Positions 16,355 to 24,798 of a stretch of 46,696 bases of DNA are shown one piece after another. The stretch is taken from assembly GCA_016342445.1 (NCBI GenBank), contig JAEIOF010000003.1, positions 1-46,696 of the forward strand, given 5' to 3'. Source of the stretch: Verrucomicrobiota bacterium. Its GTDB lineage: Bacteria > Verrucomicrobiota > Kiritimatiellia > Kiritimatiellales > Tichowtungiaceae. Position numbers and translations under genes: made by a program. The notes beneath the pieces were generated by a model. The model had not been told where the DNA came from and did not search any database. It saw only the letters and a program-made list of their open reading frames with translations. The number at the start of each line of letters is the position of its first letter. The stretch's first letter is position 1.

Positions 16355-17965
16355 ATGTTGCTGAACAAACGCCGTGAATGGAAGGCTCTTTCCAAGCATT
16401 GGAAAAAAATGGAACTCACCCATCTGCGCGAGCTGTTTGCGGAGGATCCCCGCCGCGCCGAAACCTTTTCGCTGACCGCCTGCGACCTGACCCTCGACTA
16501 TTCCAAAAACCGGATCACGGAAAAGACCCTGCGCCTGCTGAGAGAACTGGCGGAAGCCACCGGTCTCGCGGATCAGATTGAAGCCATGTTCACCGGCGAG
16601 AAAATCAACCGCACCGAAGACCGCGCCGTATTGCATACCGCGTTGCGCGCCCCGCGCGATTCCGAAGTATTCGTCGATGGCGAGGACGTCATCCCCGCCA
16701 TTCACGACGTGCTCGACCGCATGGCGGCGTTTTCGGAAAAAATCCGTTCCGGCGAATGGAAGGGTCACACCGGCAAGCCGATCAAAAACATCGTCAACAT
16801 CGGCATCGGCGGTTCCGACCTTGGCCCCGTCATGGCCTATGAAGCGCTCAAGCCTTATTCAAAGCGAGATCTGAAGATTCTGTTCGTCTCCAACGTCGAC
16901 GGCACCCATATCGCTGAAGCGGTGCGTGATCTCGACGCTGAAGAAACCCTCTTCATTGTCGCCTCCAAGACCTTCACCACGCAGGAAACCATGACCAACG
17001 CGCAGAGCGCGAAAGACTGGGCGCTCGCCGCGCTGCACGATGAAGCCGCCGTCGCCAAACATTTCGTCGCGCTCTCCACCAACGCCGATGCCGTTTCCGC
17101 GTTTGGCATCGACACCGCCAATATGTTCGGTTTCTGGGACTGGGTCGGCGGCCGCTACTCGCTCTGCTCGGCGATCGGGCTGCCGGTCATGCTGGCGATC
17201 GGGCCTGACAACTTCCGCGACATGCTCGCCGGCTTCCACGCCATGGACAATCACTTCCGCGCCGCGCCGTTCGAAGAAAACATGCCCGTCACCCTCGCGT
17301 TGCTCGGCATCTGGTACAACAACTTCTTCGGTGCCGCCACGCAGGCCATCCTGCCGTACGACCAGTATATGAGCCGCTTCGCCGCCTACTTCCAGCAGGG
17401 CGACATGGAATCGAACGGCAAAACCATCACGCAGGACGGAAAGCGCGTGAAATGGGAAACCGGCCCCGTCATCTGGGGCGAACCCGGCACCAACGGACAG
17501 CACGCCTTCTATCAGCTGATCCATCAAGGAACCAAACTGATCCCGTGCGACTTCATCGGCTTCTGCAAATCGCAGAACCCGCTCGGCGATCACCACGCCA
17601 AGCTCATGGCCAACTTCTTCGCGCAAACTCAGGCACTCGCCTTCGGGAAGCCGGCCGATGAACTAAGAGCCGAAGGAACGCCGGACGAACTGATCCCGCA
17701 CAAAACCTTCGAAGGCAACCGCCCGACCAACACCCTCATGGCGGAAAAGCTGACCCCGGCCGTGCTCGGACAGCTCATCGCCCTCTACGAACAGAAAATC
17801 TTCGTGCAGGGAATGATCTGGGACATCTTCTCCTTCGACCAATGGGGCGTGCAGCTCGGTAAAGTGCTGGCCTCGGCCATCCTTCCGGAACTGGAGGGCG
17901 ACACCGAACTCAAGCACGACAGCTCCACCAACGCGCTGATCAGCTACTTCCGCGCCAACAAATAA
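16355..17965 (+). CDS. pgi: Glucose-6-phosphate isomerase
   Basis: Cytoplasmic enzyme interconverting glucose-6-P and fructose-6-P. 536 residues. Landmarks are [88 protein letters not shown] and the C-terminal [10 protein letters not shown]. It starts at 16355 after CCGGAGAA. The N-terminus [11 protein letters not shown] carries a palindrome copy (16390-16404) where other PGIs have a closely similar sequence (for example WQALQKHFDEM in E. coli, from memory), so the DNA motif is fitted into conserved protein. It ends in a strong terminator. Confidence 0.96.
   Translation: MLLNKRREWKALSKHWKKMELTHLRELFAEDPRRAETFSLTACDLTLDYSKNRITEKTLRLLRELAEATGLADQIEAMFTGEKINRTEDRAVLHTALRAPRDSEVFVDGEDVIPAIHDVLDRMAAFSEKIRSGEWKGHTGKPIKNIVNIGIGGSDLGPVMAYEALKPYSKRDLKILFVSNVDGTHIAEAVRDLDAEETLFIVASKTFTTQETMTNAQSAKDWALAALHDEAAVAKHFVALSTNADAVSAFGIDTANMFGFWDWVGGRYSLCSAIGLPVMLAIGPDNFRDMLAGFHAMDNHFRAAPFEENMPVTLALLGIWYNNFFGAATQAILPYDQYMSRFAAYFQQGDMESNGKTITQDGKRVKWETGPVIWGEPGTNGQHAFYQLIHQGTKLIPCDFIGFCKSQNPLGDHHAKLMANFFAQTQALAFGKPADELRAEGTPDELIPHKTFEGNRPTNTLMAEKLTPAVLGQLIALYEQKIFVQGMIWDIFSFDQWGVQLGKVLASAILPELEGDTELKHDSSTNALISYFRANK
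16390..16404. repeat. Palindrome copy, centre GCA
   Basis: In the 5' end of pgi; encodes SKHWK. Confidence 0.95.
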
Positions 17966-17990
17966 GTCGGCAGTGCCGACACTCATATTA

Positions 17991-18022
17991 AAAGGCTCCG
18001 CCATCCGGCGGGGCCTTTTTTT
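17991..18022 (+). terminator. pgi intrinsic terminator
   Basis: AAAGGCTCCGCC pairs with GGCGGGGCCTTT over an ATCC loop and runs into eight T. Confidence 0.87.
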
Positions 18023-18045
18023 GTCGCAGGAGAGGAGAGGGGAGT

Positions 18046-18080
18046 TTAACCACTAATGAACACTAATTTTCACTAACAGA
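18046..18080. repeat. Interspersed CACTAATGAACACTAA-type repeat
   Basis: TTAACCACTAATGAACACTA and its continuation are a near-tandem of ACTAAT units. This class of intergenic repeat recurs in many bacterial genomes; no function is known to me. Confidence 0.5.
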
Positions 18081-18104
18081 AGATTTCTCGCAAAGCCGCA
18101 AAGT

Positions 18105-18119
18105 TTCCAATGTTTGGAA
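18105..18119. repeat. Palindrome copy, centre TGT
   Basis: Intergenic, after pgi. Confidence 0.95.
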
Positions 18120-18135
18120 CTTTTGACCGAGCTTT

Positions 18136-18150
18136 TTCCAAGCATTGGAA
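18136..18150. repeat. Palindrome copy, centre GCA
   Basis: Intergenic, 16 bp after the previous copy, the same gap as the malQ pair. Confidence 0.95.
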
Positions 18151-18655
18151 AATGCAGGGAAATTCTCCGTAAGACTTTTTCCAAGGAAACCTTTTTCTGT
18201 TTTTTATATTCCGTTAAGCTCAATCGTATATTTCAAAAAATGTAATTGTTTCAGGTGAGTTAATTAGAGGCTAATTATGGATTCTGTAATTACAAAGATA
18301 CGGCAGGTTTGGGCGGCACCATTACCGGGTCAGTGGTTGTGAGCTTTGCGGACGCAAAAGATCCTCAGCAGGCTATCAAGAGGGCACGAAGGCGGATTGT
18401 TAAGATGTCTAGAAAACACGCATGCAAGAATGCTAGATGGTATAACTTGTCGAAATATTTACCTCTCGGATATTCTCGGGTTTCAGTGCATCAAAAGGAT
18501 CGAAGATGTCGGCATCTACATGGTCTTGATTCTGATCTCATCTGTACGATTCAAATCAGGCTCATATCGAGAATAAAGTCTCCGGATATTTTTGGGTCTA
18601 CCATCGAGAAGGTAGGCATACATCGTATCGCTTGGAATAAAGCATGGTTGAAGAA

Positions 18656-18679
18656 GGGGTTAGTCCGATAATTTGACAA
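18656..18679. repeat. Diverged copy of the 30-bp repeat
   Basis: GGGGTTAGTCCGATAATTTG continues GACAA and differs from the last 24 bases of the copies at 7105-7128 and 10082-10105 at three positions. Confidence 0.65.
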
Positions 18680-18688
18680 CTTCGGTTT

Positions 18689-18703
18689 TTCCAAGCATTG
18701 GAA
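18689..18703. repeat. Palindrome copy, centre GCA
   Basis: Intergenic; a decayed copy (one G lost) follows at 18720-18733. Confidence 0.95.
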
Positions 18704-18790
18704 CTTTCTGATCTCGTTTTTCCAAACATTGAAAACCCTTTTGCGATTTCTGCGCTTTTTCGCGGCAAAAATCTTCCCTGCATCATTTTC

Positions 18791-18827
18791 CATCCGTGTA
18801 GATCCGTGTTCATCTGTGGTTAAAACC
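18791..18827. repeat. Interspersed CCGTGTAGATCCGTG-type repeat
   Basis: CATCCGTGTAGATCCGTGTT followed by CATCTGTGGTTAAAACC. It is composed of CCGTGT units and ends in GGTTAA, the mirror of TTAACC at 18046. Confidence 0.5.
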
Positions 18828-18925
18828 TGATCCGCATGGTTTTTGCCGCTTCGCTTCTTTTGGAAATACCAAAAGCACTTTCGGAATACCTCAGGTCCAA
18901 TGGTTGGAAAAAATAGCGCTAAAAG

Positions 18926-18940
18926 TTCCAAACCTTGGAA
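18926..18940. repeat. Palindrome copy, centre ACC
   Basis: 46 bp before the antiporter start; decayed copies flank it at 18895 and 18954. Confidence 0.95.
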
Positions 18941-18986
18941 AAAAAGGCGTATGTTTTCCCGAACCTTGGAAAACGTGGAGTTTTGA

Positions 18987-20231
18987 ATGGCCGTTAATTT
19001 AGCCGAGTTGATTTTGATCGGGTTGCTGGTGGACTGGGTGTTCCGGAAATTCCGGCTGCCGGGGCTGATCGGAATGCTGTTGCTCGGTGTCGTGGCCGGG
19101 CCGTGCGTTTTCAATCTGCTGGCTCCGGACTTTTTGGCGACCTCACAGGATTTGCGGCTGATCGCGCTGATCGTGATTCTGCTTCGCGCCGGGTTCGAGT
19201 TGAGCCGCGAGGCGTTGAAAAAGGCGGGATGGAAGACCCTGTTCCTTGCCTTTATTCCCGGCATTTTCGAAGGAACCGCCATCACGCTGCTCGGCCCGCG
19301 CTTCCTGCCGTTAACCACACTGGAATCGGCCCTGCTCGGTTTTATTCTGGCGGCGGTATCGCCCGCCGTGGTGGTGCCGCTGATGATCCGCTTTATCGAA
19401 GAGCGGCGCGGTGCGAAAAAGGCGATTCCCACGATGGTGCTGGCGGCGGCCTCGCTCGACGATGTATTCGCCATCACCATTTTCTCCGTTCTGCTCGGCC
19501 TCTACACCGGACATTCCGTTCAGCTCGGCGGCGCGCTGGCTGGAATTCCCGTCTCCATTCTGCTCGGGATCGGGATCGGCGCGCTCACCGGCTGGCTTCT
19601 GCTGAAACTCTTTGAACGCTTTAATCCGCGCGCCACCAAACGCACGCTGATTGTGCTGGGTGTTTCGATTCTGCTGGTGCGTCTTCAGTATCTTCTGGAA
19701 AACACGGTTCCGTTCGCCGCGCTTCTGGCGGTGATGGCGTTGGGATTTGTGATTCTCGAAAAGCGCGAGCACATGGCACACGAACTCTCTTCCAAGCTGG
19801 GTAAAATCTGGGTTTTCGCCTCAATCCTCCTGTTTGCGCTGGTTGGCGCGCAGGTGAATGTGGAGGTGGCGCTCAATGCCGGACTCGCCGGACTGGCCCT
19901 GATTGTCTGCGGCCTGATCGCGCGCAGTCTCGGCGTGCTCTGTTGTCTCGCGCGCAGCTCGCTCAATCGCGGGGAACGCATTTTTGTGGTGGTTTCCTAC
20001 TGGCCGAAAGCCACCGTGCAGGCCGCGATTGGCGCGGTGCCGCTCGGCGCGATGCTTCGTATGGGCCGCGACCCCGCGGCGGGAAACATCATTCTTGCGG
20101 TGGCCGTACTCAGTATTTTGCTCACCGCACCGCTCGGCGCGGCGGTCACCGCCTGGGCGGGGCGGCGCTTCCTTTCGGTGGACGAGTCGGAGCATTCTGC
20201 CCGGGATGCCGCACAGGAAAGTAATGCGTAG
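18987..20231 (+). CDS. Cation:proton antiporter (CPA family)
   Basis: A 414-residue polytopic inner-membrane protein with about 12 hydrophobic helices. It starts LAELILIGLLVDWVFRKFRLPGLIGMLLLGVVAGP, as in the CPA Na+/H+ and Kef-type exchangers. The ion-site helix shows ILAAVSPAVVVPLM and, one helix later, VLAAASLDDVFAITIFSVLLG, with the paired Asp residues expected in an electroneutral or electrogenic exchanger. No C-terminal TrkA-N regulatory domain is present. Likely Na+/H+ or K+/H+ exchange for pH or salt balance; the ion cannot be assigned. The start follows GTGGAG, directly after a cluster of palindromes. clpC follows after 64 bp but has its own promoter-like boxes. Confidence 0.9.
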   Translation: MAVNLAELILIGLLVDWVFRKFRLPGLIGMLLLGVVAGPCVFNLLAPDFLATSQDLRLIALIVILLRAGFELSREALKKAGWKTLFLAFIPGIFEGTAITLLGPRFLPLTTLESALLGFILAAVSPAVVVPLMIRFIEERRGAKKAIPTMVLAAASLDDVFAITIFSVLLGLYTGHSVQLGGALAGIPVSILLGIGIGALTGWLLLKLFERFNPRATKRTLIVLGVSILLVRLQYLLENTVPFAALLAVMALGFVILEKREHMAHELSSKLGKIWVFASILLFALVGAQVNVEVALNAGLAGLALIVCGLIARSLGVLCCLARSSLNRGERIFVVVSYWPKATVQAAIGAVPLGAMLRMGRDPAAGNIILAVAVLSILLTAPLGAAVTAWAGRRFLSVDESEHSARDAAQESNA

Positions 20232-20241
20232 CCCGTAACGC

Positions 20242-20269
20242 TTGAATTCACACCGCGTTCTGGAATAAT
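20242..20269 (+). promoter_or_regulatory. Candidate clpC promoter
   Basis: TTGAAT and AATAAT are separated by 16 bases, 27 bases before the clpC start codon, which is preceded by AAAGGAAT. Prediction by eye. Confidence 0.35.
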
Positions 20270-20295
20270 CACGCTGATTTTAAAGGAATAAATTT

Positions 20296-22752
20296 ATGGA
20301 AAATTTCACACCCAGAGCCCAACGCGTTCTGCATTTAGCCCGCAAAGAGGCTGAGCAGTTCAATCACAACTATGTCGGCACCGAGCACATCCTGCTCGGA
20401 CTCGTCGCCCTCGGAAGCGGTGTTGCCGTCAGCGCGCTTCAGTCGCTCGGCGTCGATCTGGAAGGGTTGCGGCTCGAAGTGGAGAAAGCGGTCGGAGTAG
20501 GGGCCGACACCAAAATGTCCGGCAATATCCCCTTCACGCCGCGCGCCAAAAAGGTGCTGGCACTGGCGACCAGCGAGGCCCGCTCGCTTAACCACAGCTA
20601 TATCGGCACCGAACACATTCTGCTCGGCTTGCTCAGCGAGGGCGAGGGCATCGCGGCGCGCGTCCTCGAAAATATGGGCGTCGATCTCGACGAAGCCCGC
20701 GAGGAAATCATGTCCATGCTCGACCCCGACTACGACGGCTCCATGGAAGAGGGCGAAGAGGAGGGCTCCCCCTTTGGAACACAACAGCAGTCCGCCGACG
20801 GCAAAGTCGCCAAAACCCCCGCATTGAACGCCTTTGGCCGCGATCTCACCGAAATGGCGCGAAAAGGCGAGCTCGATCCCGTCATCGGACGCCAGAATGA
20901 AATCGAACGCGTCATCCAGATTCTCTGCCGCCGCACCAAAAACAATCCGGTTCTGCTTGGCGAAGCGGGCGTCGGCAAAACCGCAATTGCTGAAGGGCTC
21001 GCCCAGGCGATCGCCGACGGCACCGTCCCGCAACTGCTGGCCGACAAAAAAGTGGTCACCCTCGACCTCGCGCTGATGGTTGCCGGCACCAAATACCGCG
21101 GACAGTTCGAAGAGCGCATCAAGGCCGTGATGGACGAAATCAAGAAAGCCAAAAACGTCCTGCTTTTCCTCGACGAAATGCACACCATTGTCGGAGCCGG
21201 ATCGGCCGAAGGCACGATGGATGCCGCCAATATCATCAAGCCCGCGCTGTCGCGCGGCGAACTGCAGTGTATCGGGGCCACCACCCTCAACGAATACCGC
21301 AAATCGATCGAAAAAGACGCAGCCCTCGAACGCCGCTTTCAGAGCATCATCGTCAAAGAGCCGACCCTTGAAGAAACCATCCAGATTCTCAAAGGCCTGC
21401 GTCCGAAATATGAAGAGCATCACCATGCAAAAATCACCGACGCCGCGCTCGAATCAGCCGCAAAACTCGCCGCGCGCTATCTGCCCGACCGCTTTCTGCC
21501 CGATAAAGCCATCGATCTGATCGACGAGGCGGGCGCGCGCAGTCACATTGCCCATATGGTCAAACCGCCGGAGTTTCAGGAAATCCGCACCCGGATGACC
21601 GAAGCCCAGCAGAAAAAAGATGCCGCCATTCGCGAGCAGAAATTTGAAGACGCCGCCGCCTGGCGCGATGCCGAGCGCAAGGCCAAAGAGGATCTCGACG
21701 CCGCCAAAAAAGCGTGGGACGCCCAGCAGGAGGAAAACGTCTCGGTCGTCGACGAAGAGGAAATCCGCATTGTCGTCTCCAAATGGACCGGTGTGCCGGT
21801 CGACAAAATGGGCGAGCAGGCGCTTCAGAAACTGCTTCAGATGGAGGCGCAGATCGAAAAGATTGTGATCGGACAGAACGAGGCCGTTTCGGCGATCAGC
21901 CGCGCGCTGCGCCGTTCGCGCGCCGAACTCAAAGACCCGCGCCGTCCGATCGGCTCTTTCGCTTTCCTTGGCCCGACGGGTGTTGGCAAAACCATGCTCG
22001 CCAAGGAGCTGGCCCGTTTTATGTTCGACGACCCCGATGCGCTGATCCAGATCGACATGTCGGAATACATGGAAAAATTCAACGCGTCGCGTCTGGTTGG
22101 CTCGCCGCCCGGCTACGTCGGCCACGAAGAGGGCGGACAACTCACCGAACGCGTCCGCCGCCGCCCGTACTCCGTTGTCCTGTTCGACGAAGTTGAAAAG
22201 GCTCACCCCGATGTGATGCACATGTTGCTTCAGATTCTGGAAGAGGGACGCCTGACCGACAGCCTCGGGCGCAGTGTCGACTTCCGCAACACCGTCGTCA
22301 TCATGACCTCGAATGTCGGCGCGAGCCACATCGCCAAGGGCGGGCTCGGCTTTGCGCCGGAAAGCGCGGAGAGCGATTACGAAAAACTCAAAAAAGTGAT
22401 GATGGATGCCTGCAAGGACACCTTCAAGCCCGAGCTGGTCAACCGCCTCGATGACATCATTGTTTTCCGCCAGCTCACCGAAAAAGATATCGAAGTCATT
22501 CTCGATCTAGAAATCGGGCGGGTGCAGGAGCGGGTTTCCGCGCGCAAGATCAAGCTCACCATTGCGCCGAAAGCCAAGGAATTCCTGATGGAGAAAGGCT
22601 TCGACAAAGCTTACGGCGCGCGCCAGCTGCGGCGTGCGGTGGAGCGCCATCTGGAAGACCCGATGGCCGAGGCCATCCTGCGCGGCGAAATTGTGCCCGA
22701 CAAACCGGTCAGCGTTCGCGCCGGCAAAGACGGGCTCACCTTCGTGCAGTGA
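20296..22752 (+). CDS. clpC: ClpC-type AAA+ unfoldase
   Basis: 818 residues, the normal ClpC length. It unfolds substrates and feeds them to ClpP. Two Clp-N repeats (1-~150, each with NH(N/S)Y(V/I)GTEHILLGL) bind adaptors. AAA+ D1 has Walker [16 protein letters not shown] and Walker [14 protein letters not shown] coiled segment ([22 protein letters not shown], ~435-456) sits where ClpB would have its long coiled coil, which separates it from ClpB. D2 has [28 protein letters not shown] and [13 protein letters not shown] (~681) matches the ClpP-docking loop. No clpP is present in the window. The stop overlaps the GTG start of the NFACT-R gene, so the two are translated together. Confidence 0.95.
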   Translation: MENFTPRAQRVLHLARKEAEQFNHNYVGTEHILLGLVALGSGVAVSALQSLGVDLEGLRLEVEKAVGVGADTKMSGNIPFTPRAKKVLALATSEARSLNHSYIGTEHILLGLLSEGEGIAARVLENMGVDLDEAREEIMSMLDPDYDGSMEEGEEEGSPFGTQQQSADGKVAKTPALNAFGRDLTEMARKGELDPVIGRQNEIERVIQILCRRTKNNPVLLGEAGVGKTAIAEGLAQAIADGTVPQLLADKKVVTLDLALMVAGTKYRGQFEERIKAVMDEIKKAKNVLLFLDEMHTIVGAGSAEGTMDAANIIKPALSRGELQCIGATTLNEYRKSIEKDAALERRFQSIIVKEPTLEETIQILKGLRPKYEEHHHAKITDAALESAAKLAARYLPDRFLPDKAIDLIDEAGARSHIAHMVKPPEFQEIRTRMTEAQQKKDAAIREQKFEDAAAWRDAERKAKEDLDAAKKAWDAQQEENVSVVDEEEIRIVVSKWTGVPVDKMGEQALQKLLQMEAQIEKIVIGQNEAVSAISRALRRSRAELKDPRRPIGSFAFLGPTGVGKTMLAKELARFMFDDPDALIQIDMSEYMEKFNASRLVGSPPGYVGHEEGGQLTERVRRRPYSVVLFDEVEKAHPDVMHMLLQILEEGRLTDSLGRSVDFRNTVVIMTSNVGASHIAKGGLGFAPESAESDYEKLKKVMMDACKDTFKPELVNRLDDIIVFRQLTEKDIEVILDLEIGRVQERVSARKIKLTIAPKAKEFLMEKGFDKAYGARQLRRAVERHLEDPMAEAILRGEIVPDKPVSVRAGKDGLTFVQ

Positions 22753-23141
22753 AAGAGCACATCATAGAACCCGAGGTCTGGACCTACACCTTGCCCGGCG
22801 GATGGGAAGCGCTGGCCGGAAAGACCGATGCCGACAACGACATCCTCAGCCTGAAAACCGCCGCGCCAAACGACCTTTGGTTCCACGCACACGGTTTGCC
22901 CGGCAGTCATGTGATTCTGCAGGGTCCCGTAGGCGAAAAAGCCTCCACCGAATTGATTAAAGCCGCCGCGGGCGTTGCGGCGTGGCACAGCAAAGCGCGC
23001 AATGCCGGAACGGTTCCCGTCTCCTGTACCGAGGCCAGAAACGTTTCCAAACCGCGCGGAGCCAAACCCGGCACCGTCCACATCAAACGCGAAAAAACCA
23101 TCAAGGTTCGTCCCGCACTACCGGATCAAGCCGGCTCGTAG
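22749..23141 (+). CDS. Stand-alone NFACT-R (DUF814) RNA-binding domain protein
   Basis: 130 residues with a GTG start overlapping the clpC stop as GTGA. The segment LSLKTAAPNDLWFHAHGLPG followed by SHVILQ is the hallmark of the NFACT-R domain, found at the C-terminal side of RqcH/NEMF ribosome-quality-control factors. AAWHSKARNAGTVPVSCTEA and VSKPRGAKPGTVHIKREKT continue that domain. The NFACT-N, HhH and coiled-coil parts of RqcH are absent, so it cannot act as a full RqcH. It probably binds tRNA, rRNA or a stalled large subunit. The tight coupling to ClpC suggests a link between ribosome rescue and proteolysis; that is inference. Confidence 0.88.
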   Translation: MKEHIIEPEVWTYTLPGGWEALAGKTDADNDILSLKTAAPNDLWFHAHGLPGSHVILQGPVGEKASTELIKAAAGVAAWHSKARNAGTVPVSCTEARNVSKPRGAKPGTVHIKREKTIKVRPALPDQAGS

Positions 23142-23247
23142 AGTCGATGATTTTTATAAGGGCAATTTTTTAAAGCTCTTGTTGAGTTTTTCATAATCCG
23201 TTATCGTGCTGCGCATTGAACGCAGTTTTCATCAGGAGGAACAGACT

Positions 23248-24798
23248 ATGAGTGATCGCTTTGACGATTTGCCGGACGACGATAATAGACGTCCACCCCC
23301 GTTTACCTTACGCAAATCACCCTCTCTGCCGCCGGTGGTTGGGGCGTTGAGCGGTCTGTTCACTCTGGCGATAGCCGTTTTTGCACTTTTCATTTTCATC
23401 TGGTTCTTCTGCCGAATTGAACCGGGCGGCGGACAGATTGCCGTGCTGATTCATAAAACCGGAGAAAATCTGCCAGCCGAGCAGGTGCTGGCGCTCGATC
23501 CGAAGCAGAAGGGCATTCAGCTCGATGTGCTCGCCGAAGGGCGCTACTTCCGCAATCCCTATTCGTGGGGCTGGGAAATTCATTCCATCACCGACATTCC
23601 GGCCGGCAAGCTCGGTGTCGTCACCCGGCTTTACGGCCCGGATCTGGCCGCCGGAAAAATTCTGGCGGAAGACGGCACCAAGGGGATTGTTCCTGACGTG
23701 CTCACGCCGGGTAAATACCGTATCAATCCTTATGCCAACAACGTCGAACAGTTCGATGCCATCCGTATTCGACCCGGTCATGTCGGTGTGAAAACCCAGC
23801 TGGTCGGCGATGATGTGCTCAATAGCGATCTTTCGGAAGATCAGCGCAATACCTTCCTCGTTCTGGAAAACCTGAAAGGGGTGATTGCCGAGGTGATCGA
23901 TCCCGGCACCTACTACCTCAATCCCTACGTCGTTAACGTGGTGGAAGTGAACCTGCAGAGTCAGCGCTTCGAAATGAGCGGCGATGATGTCATCAGCTTT
24001 CTGACGCTCGACGGTTTCACGGTAACGGTCGAAGGCACCATCGAGTTTGGGCTTGAACGCGAAAAATCCGCGCTGCTCACTCACCGTGTCGGCGATATGG
24101 ACGACATCATCAAGAAAGTCATTCTGCCTCGCGCCCGAGGGTTCAGCCGGATCGAAGGCAGCAAGCATCCGGCGGTCGATTTCATCGTCGGTGAAACGCG
24201 CCAGAAGTTCCAGAGCGAGCTCGAAAGCCATCTGCGAGCCAAGAGTGTGGACTGGGGGGTCGATATTAAATCGGTGCTGATCCGCAAGATTATTGTTCCC
24301 GACGAAATCGCCAGCATTAGCCGCGACCGAGAAATCGCTGTGCAGGAAGCCCATAAATACGAACAGCAGATAGAACAGGCCCGATCCAAAGCGGAGCTGG
24401 TCAAACAGCAGACGCTGGCCTTGCAGAATGCCGAGAAGGTGAAAGCCGACACCGCCCGCATTCAGGCGGTCATCAGTGCCGAGCAAGGGCAGTCGGTCAA
24501 CCTGATCGCTGCGATGCAGCGGTTTGGCGTTGCGAAAGTCGATTTGCAGGCGGCGGAATTCCAGTCGCAGGCGATTCTGGCCGAGGCGCGCGGGAAGGGC
24601 GATGCCATCAATGCCGGCAATGCGGCGGAAGCCTCAGTGGTCACCAGCCTGGTCACGGCCTTTGGCGGCGGACTCAATCTGGCCCGTTACGAACTCTATA
24701 AAACCATCGGACCGAAAATTGAGACCATCTTAACCAGCGATGCGGATAATGAGCTGGGCGGACTCTTCGGACCTCTTCTCCCGAAAGGAGTCAAATAA
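23248..24798 (+). CDS. SPFH/band-7 membrane protein with triplicated N-terminal module (first of pair)
   Basis: 516 residues from the ATG after AGGAGG. That start is preferred over an in-frame site at 23206 because of the strong ribosome site. The N-terminus is Pro-rich and cytoplasmic-looking. One membrane segment follows (~28-53, VVGALSGLFTLAIAVFALFIFIWFF, split by the limit of quoting). Then come three tandem copies of a ~55-residue module of the form PGxxGVxTxxxG...KGIxxDVLxPGxYxxNPY (~55-115, 116-172, 173-240). After these are a band-7 core (RFEMSGDDVISFLTLDGFTVTVEGTIEF) and a long coiled coil (~365-430). SPFH proteins assemble into cage-like or microdomain scaffolds in membranes, often holding proteases. 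The stop overlaps the next start by one base (TAATG). Exact role unknown. Confidence 0.88.
   Translation: MSDRFDDLPDDDNRRPPPFTLRKSPSLPPVVGALSGLFTLAIAVFALFIFIWFFCRIEPGGGQIAVLIHKTGENLPAEQVLALDPKQKGIQLDVLAEGRYFRNPYSWGWEIHSITDIPAGKLGVVTRLYGPDLAAGKILAEDGTKGIVPDVLTPGKYRINPYANNVEQFDAIRIRPGHVGVKTQLVGDDVLNSDLSEDQRNTFLVLENLKGVIAEVIDPGTYYLNPYVVNVVEVNLQSQRFEMSGDDVISFLTLDGFTVTVEGTIEFGLEREKSALLTHRVGDMDDIIKKVILPRARGFSRIEGSKHPAVDFIVGETRQKFQSELESHLRAKSVDWGVDIKSVLIRKIIVPDEIASISRDREIAVQEAHKYEQQIEQARSKAELVKQQTLALQNAEKVKADTARIQAVISAEQGQSVNLIAAMQRFGVAKVDLQAAEFQSQAILAEARGKGDAINAGNAAEASVVTSLVTAFGGGLNLARYELYKTIGPKIETILTSDADNELGGLFGPLLPKGVK

Larger units (their letters stand above)
17966..18986. other. 1.0-kb intergenic repeat region
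   Basis: After the pgi terminator there is no convincing gene. A frame around 18270-18470 (TAGLGGTITGSVVVSFADAK...) looks protein-like but lacks a clear start and ribosome site; it may be a gene remnant. Four exact palindromes (18105, 18136, 18689, 18926) and at least three decayed ones cluster here. Two segments (18046-18080, 18791-18827) belong to the CACTAATG / CCGTGTAGATCCGTG type of interspersed repeat seen between genes in many bacteria. A diverged copy of the 30-bp repeat is at 18656-18679. The antiporter promoter must lie at the right end. Confidence 0.6.

Noticed and set aside
18309-18671. 120-codon open frame after pgi
   Set aside because: No ribosome site and no recognised family; it begins mid-way in a protein-like segment, so at most a remnant, and it ends in repeat DNA.
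18551-19480. Minus-strand frame of 309 codons over repeats and the antiporter start
   Set aside because: Runs through palindromes and antisense of the antiporter; Ser/Arg-rich shadow.
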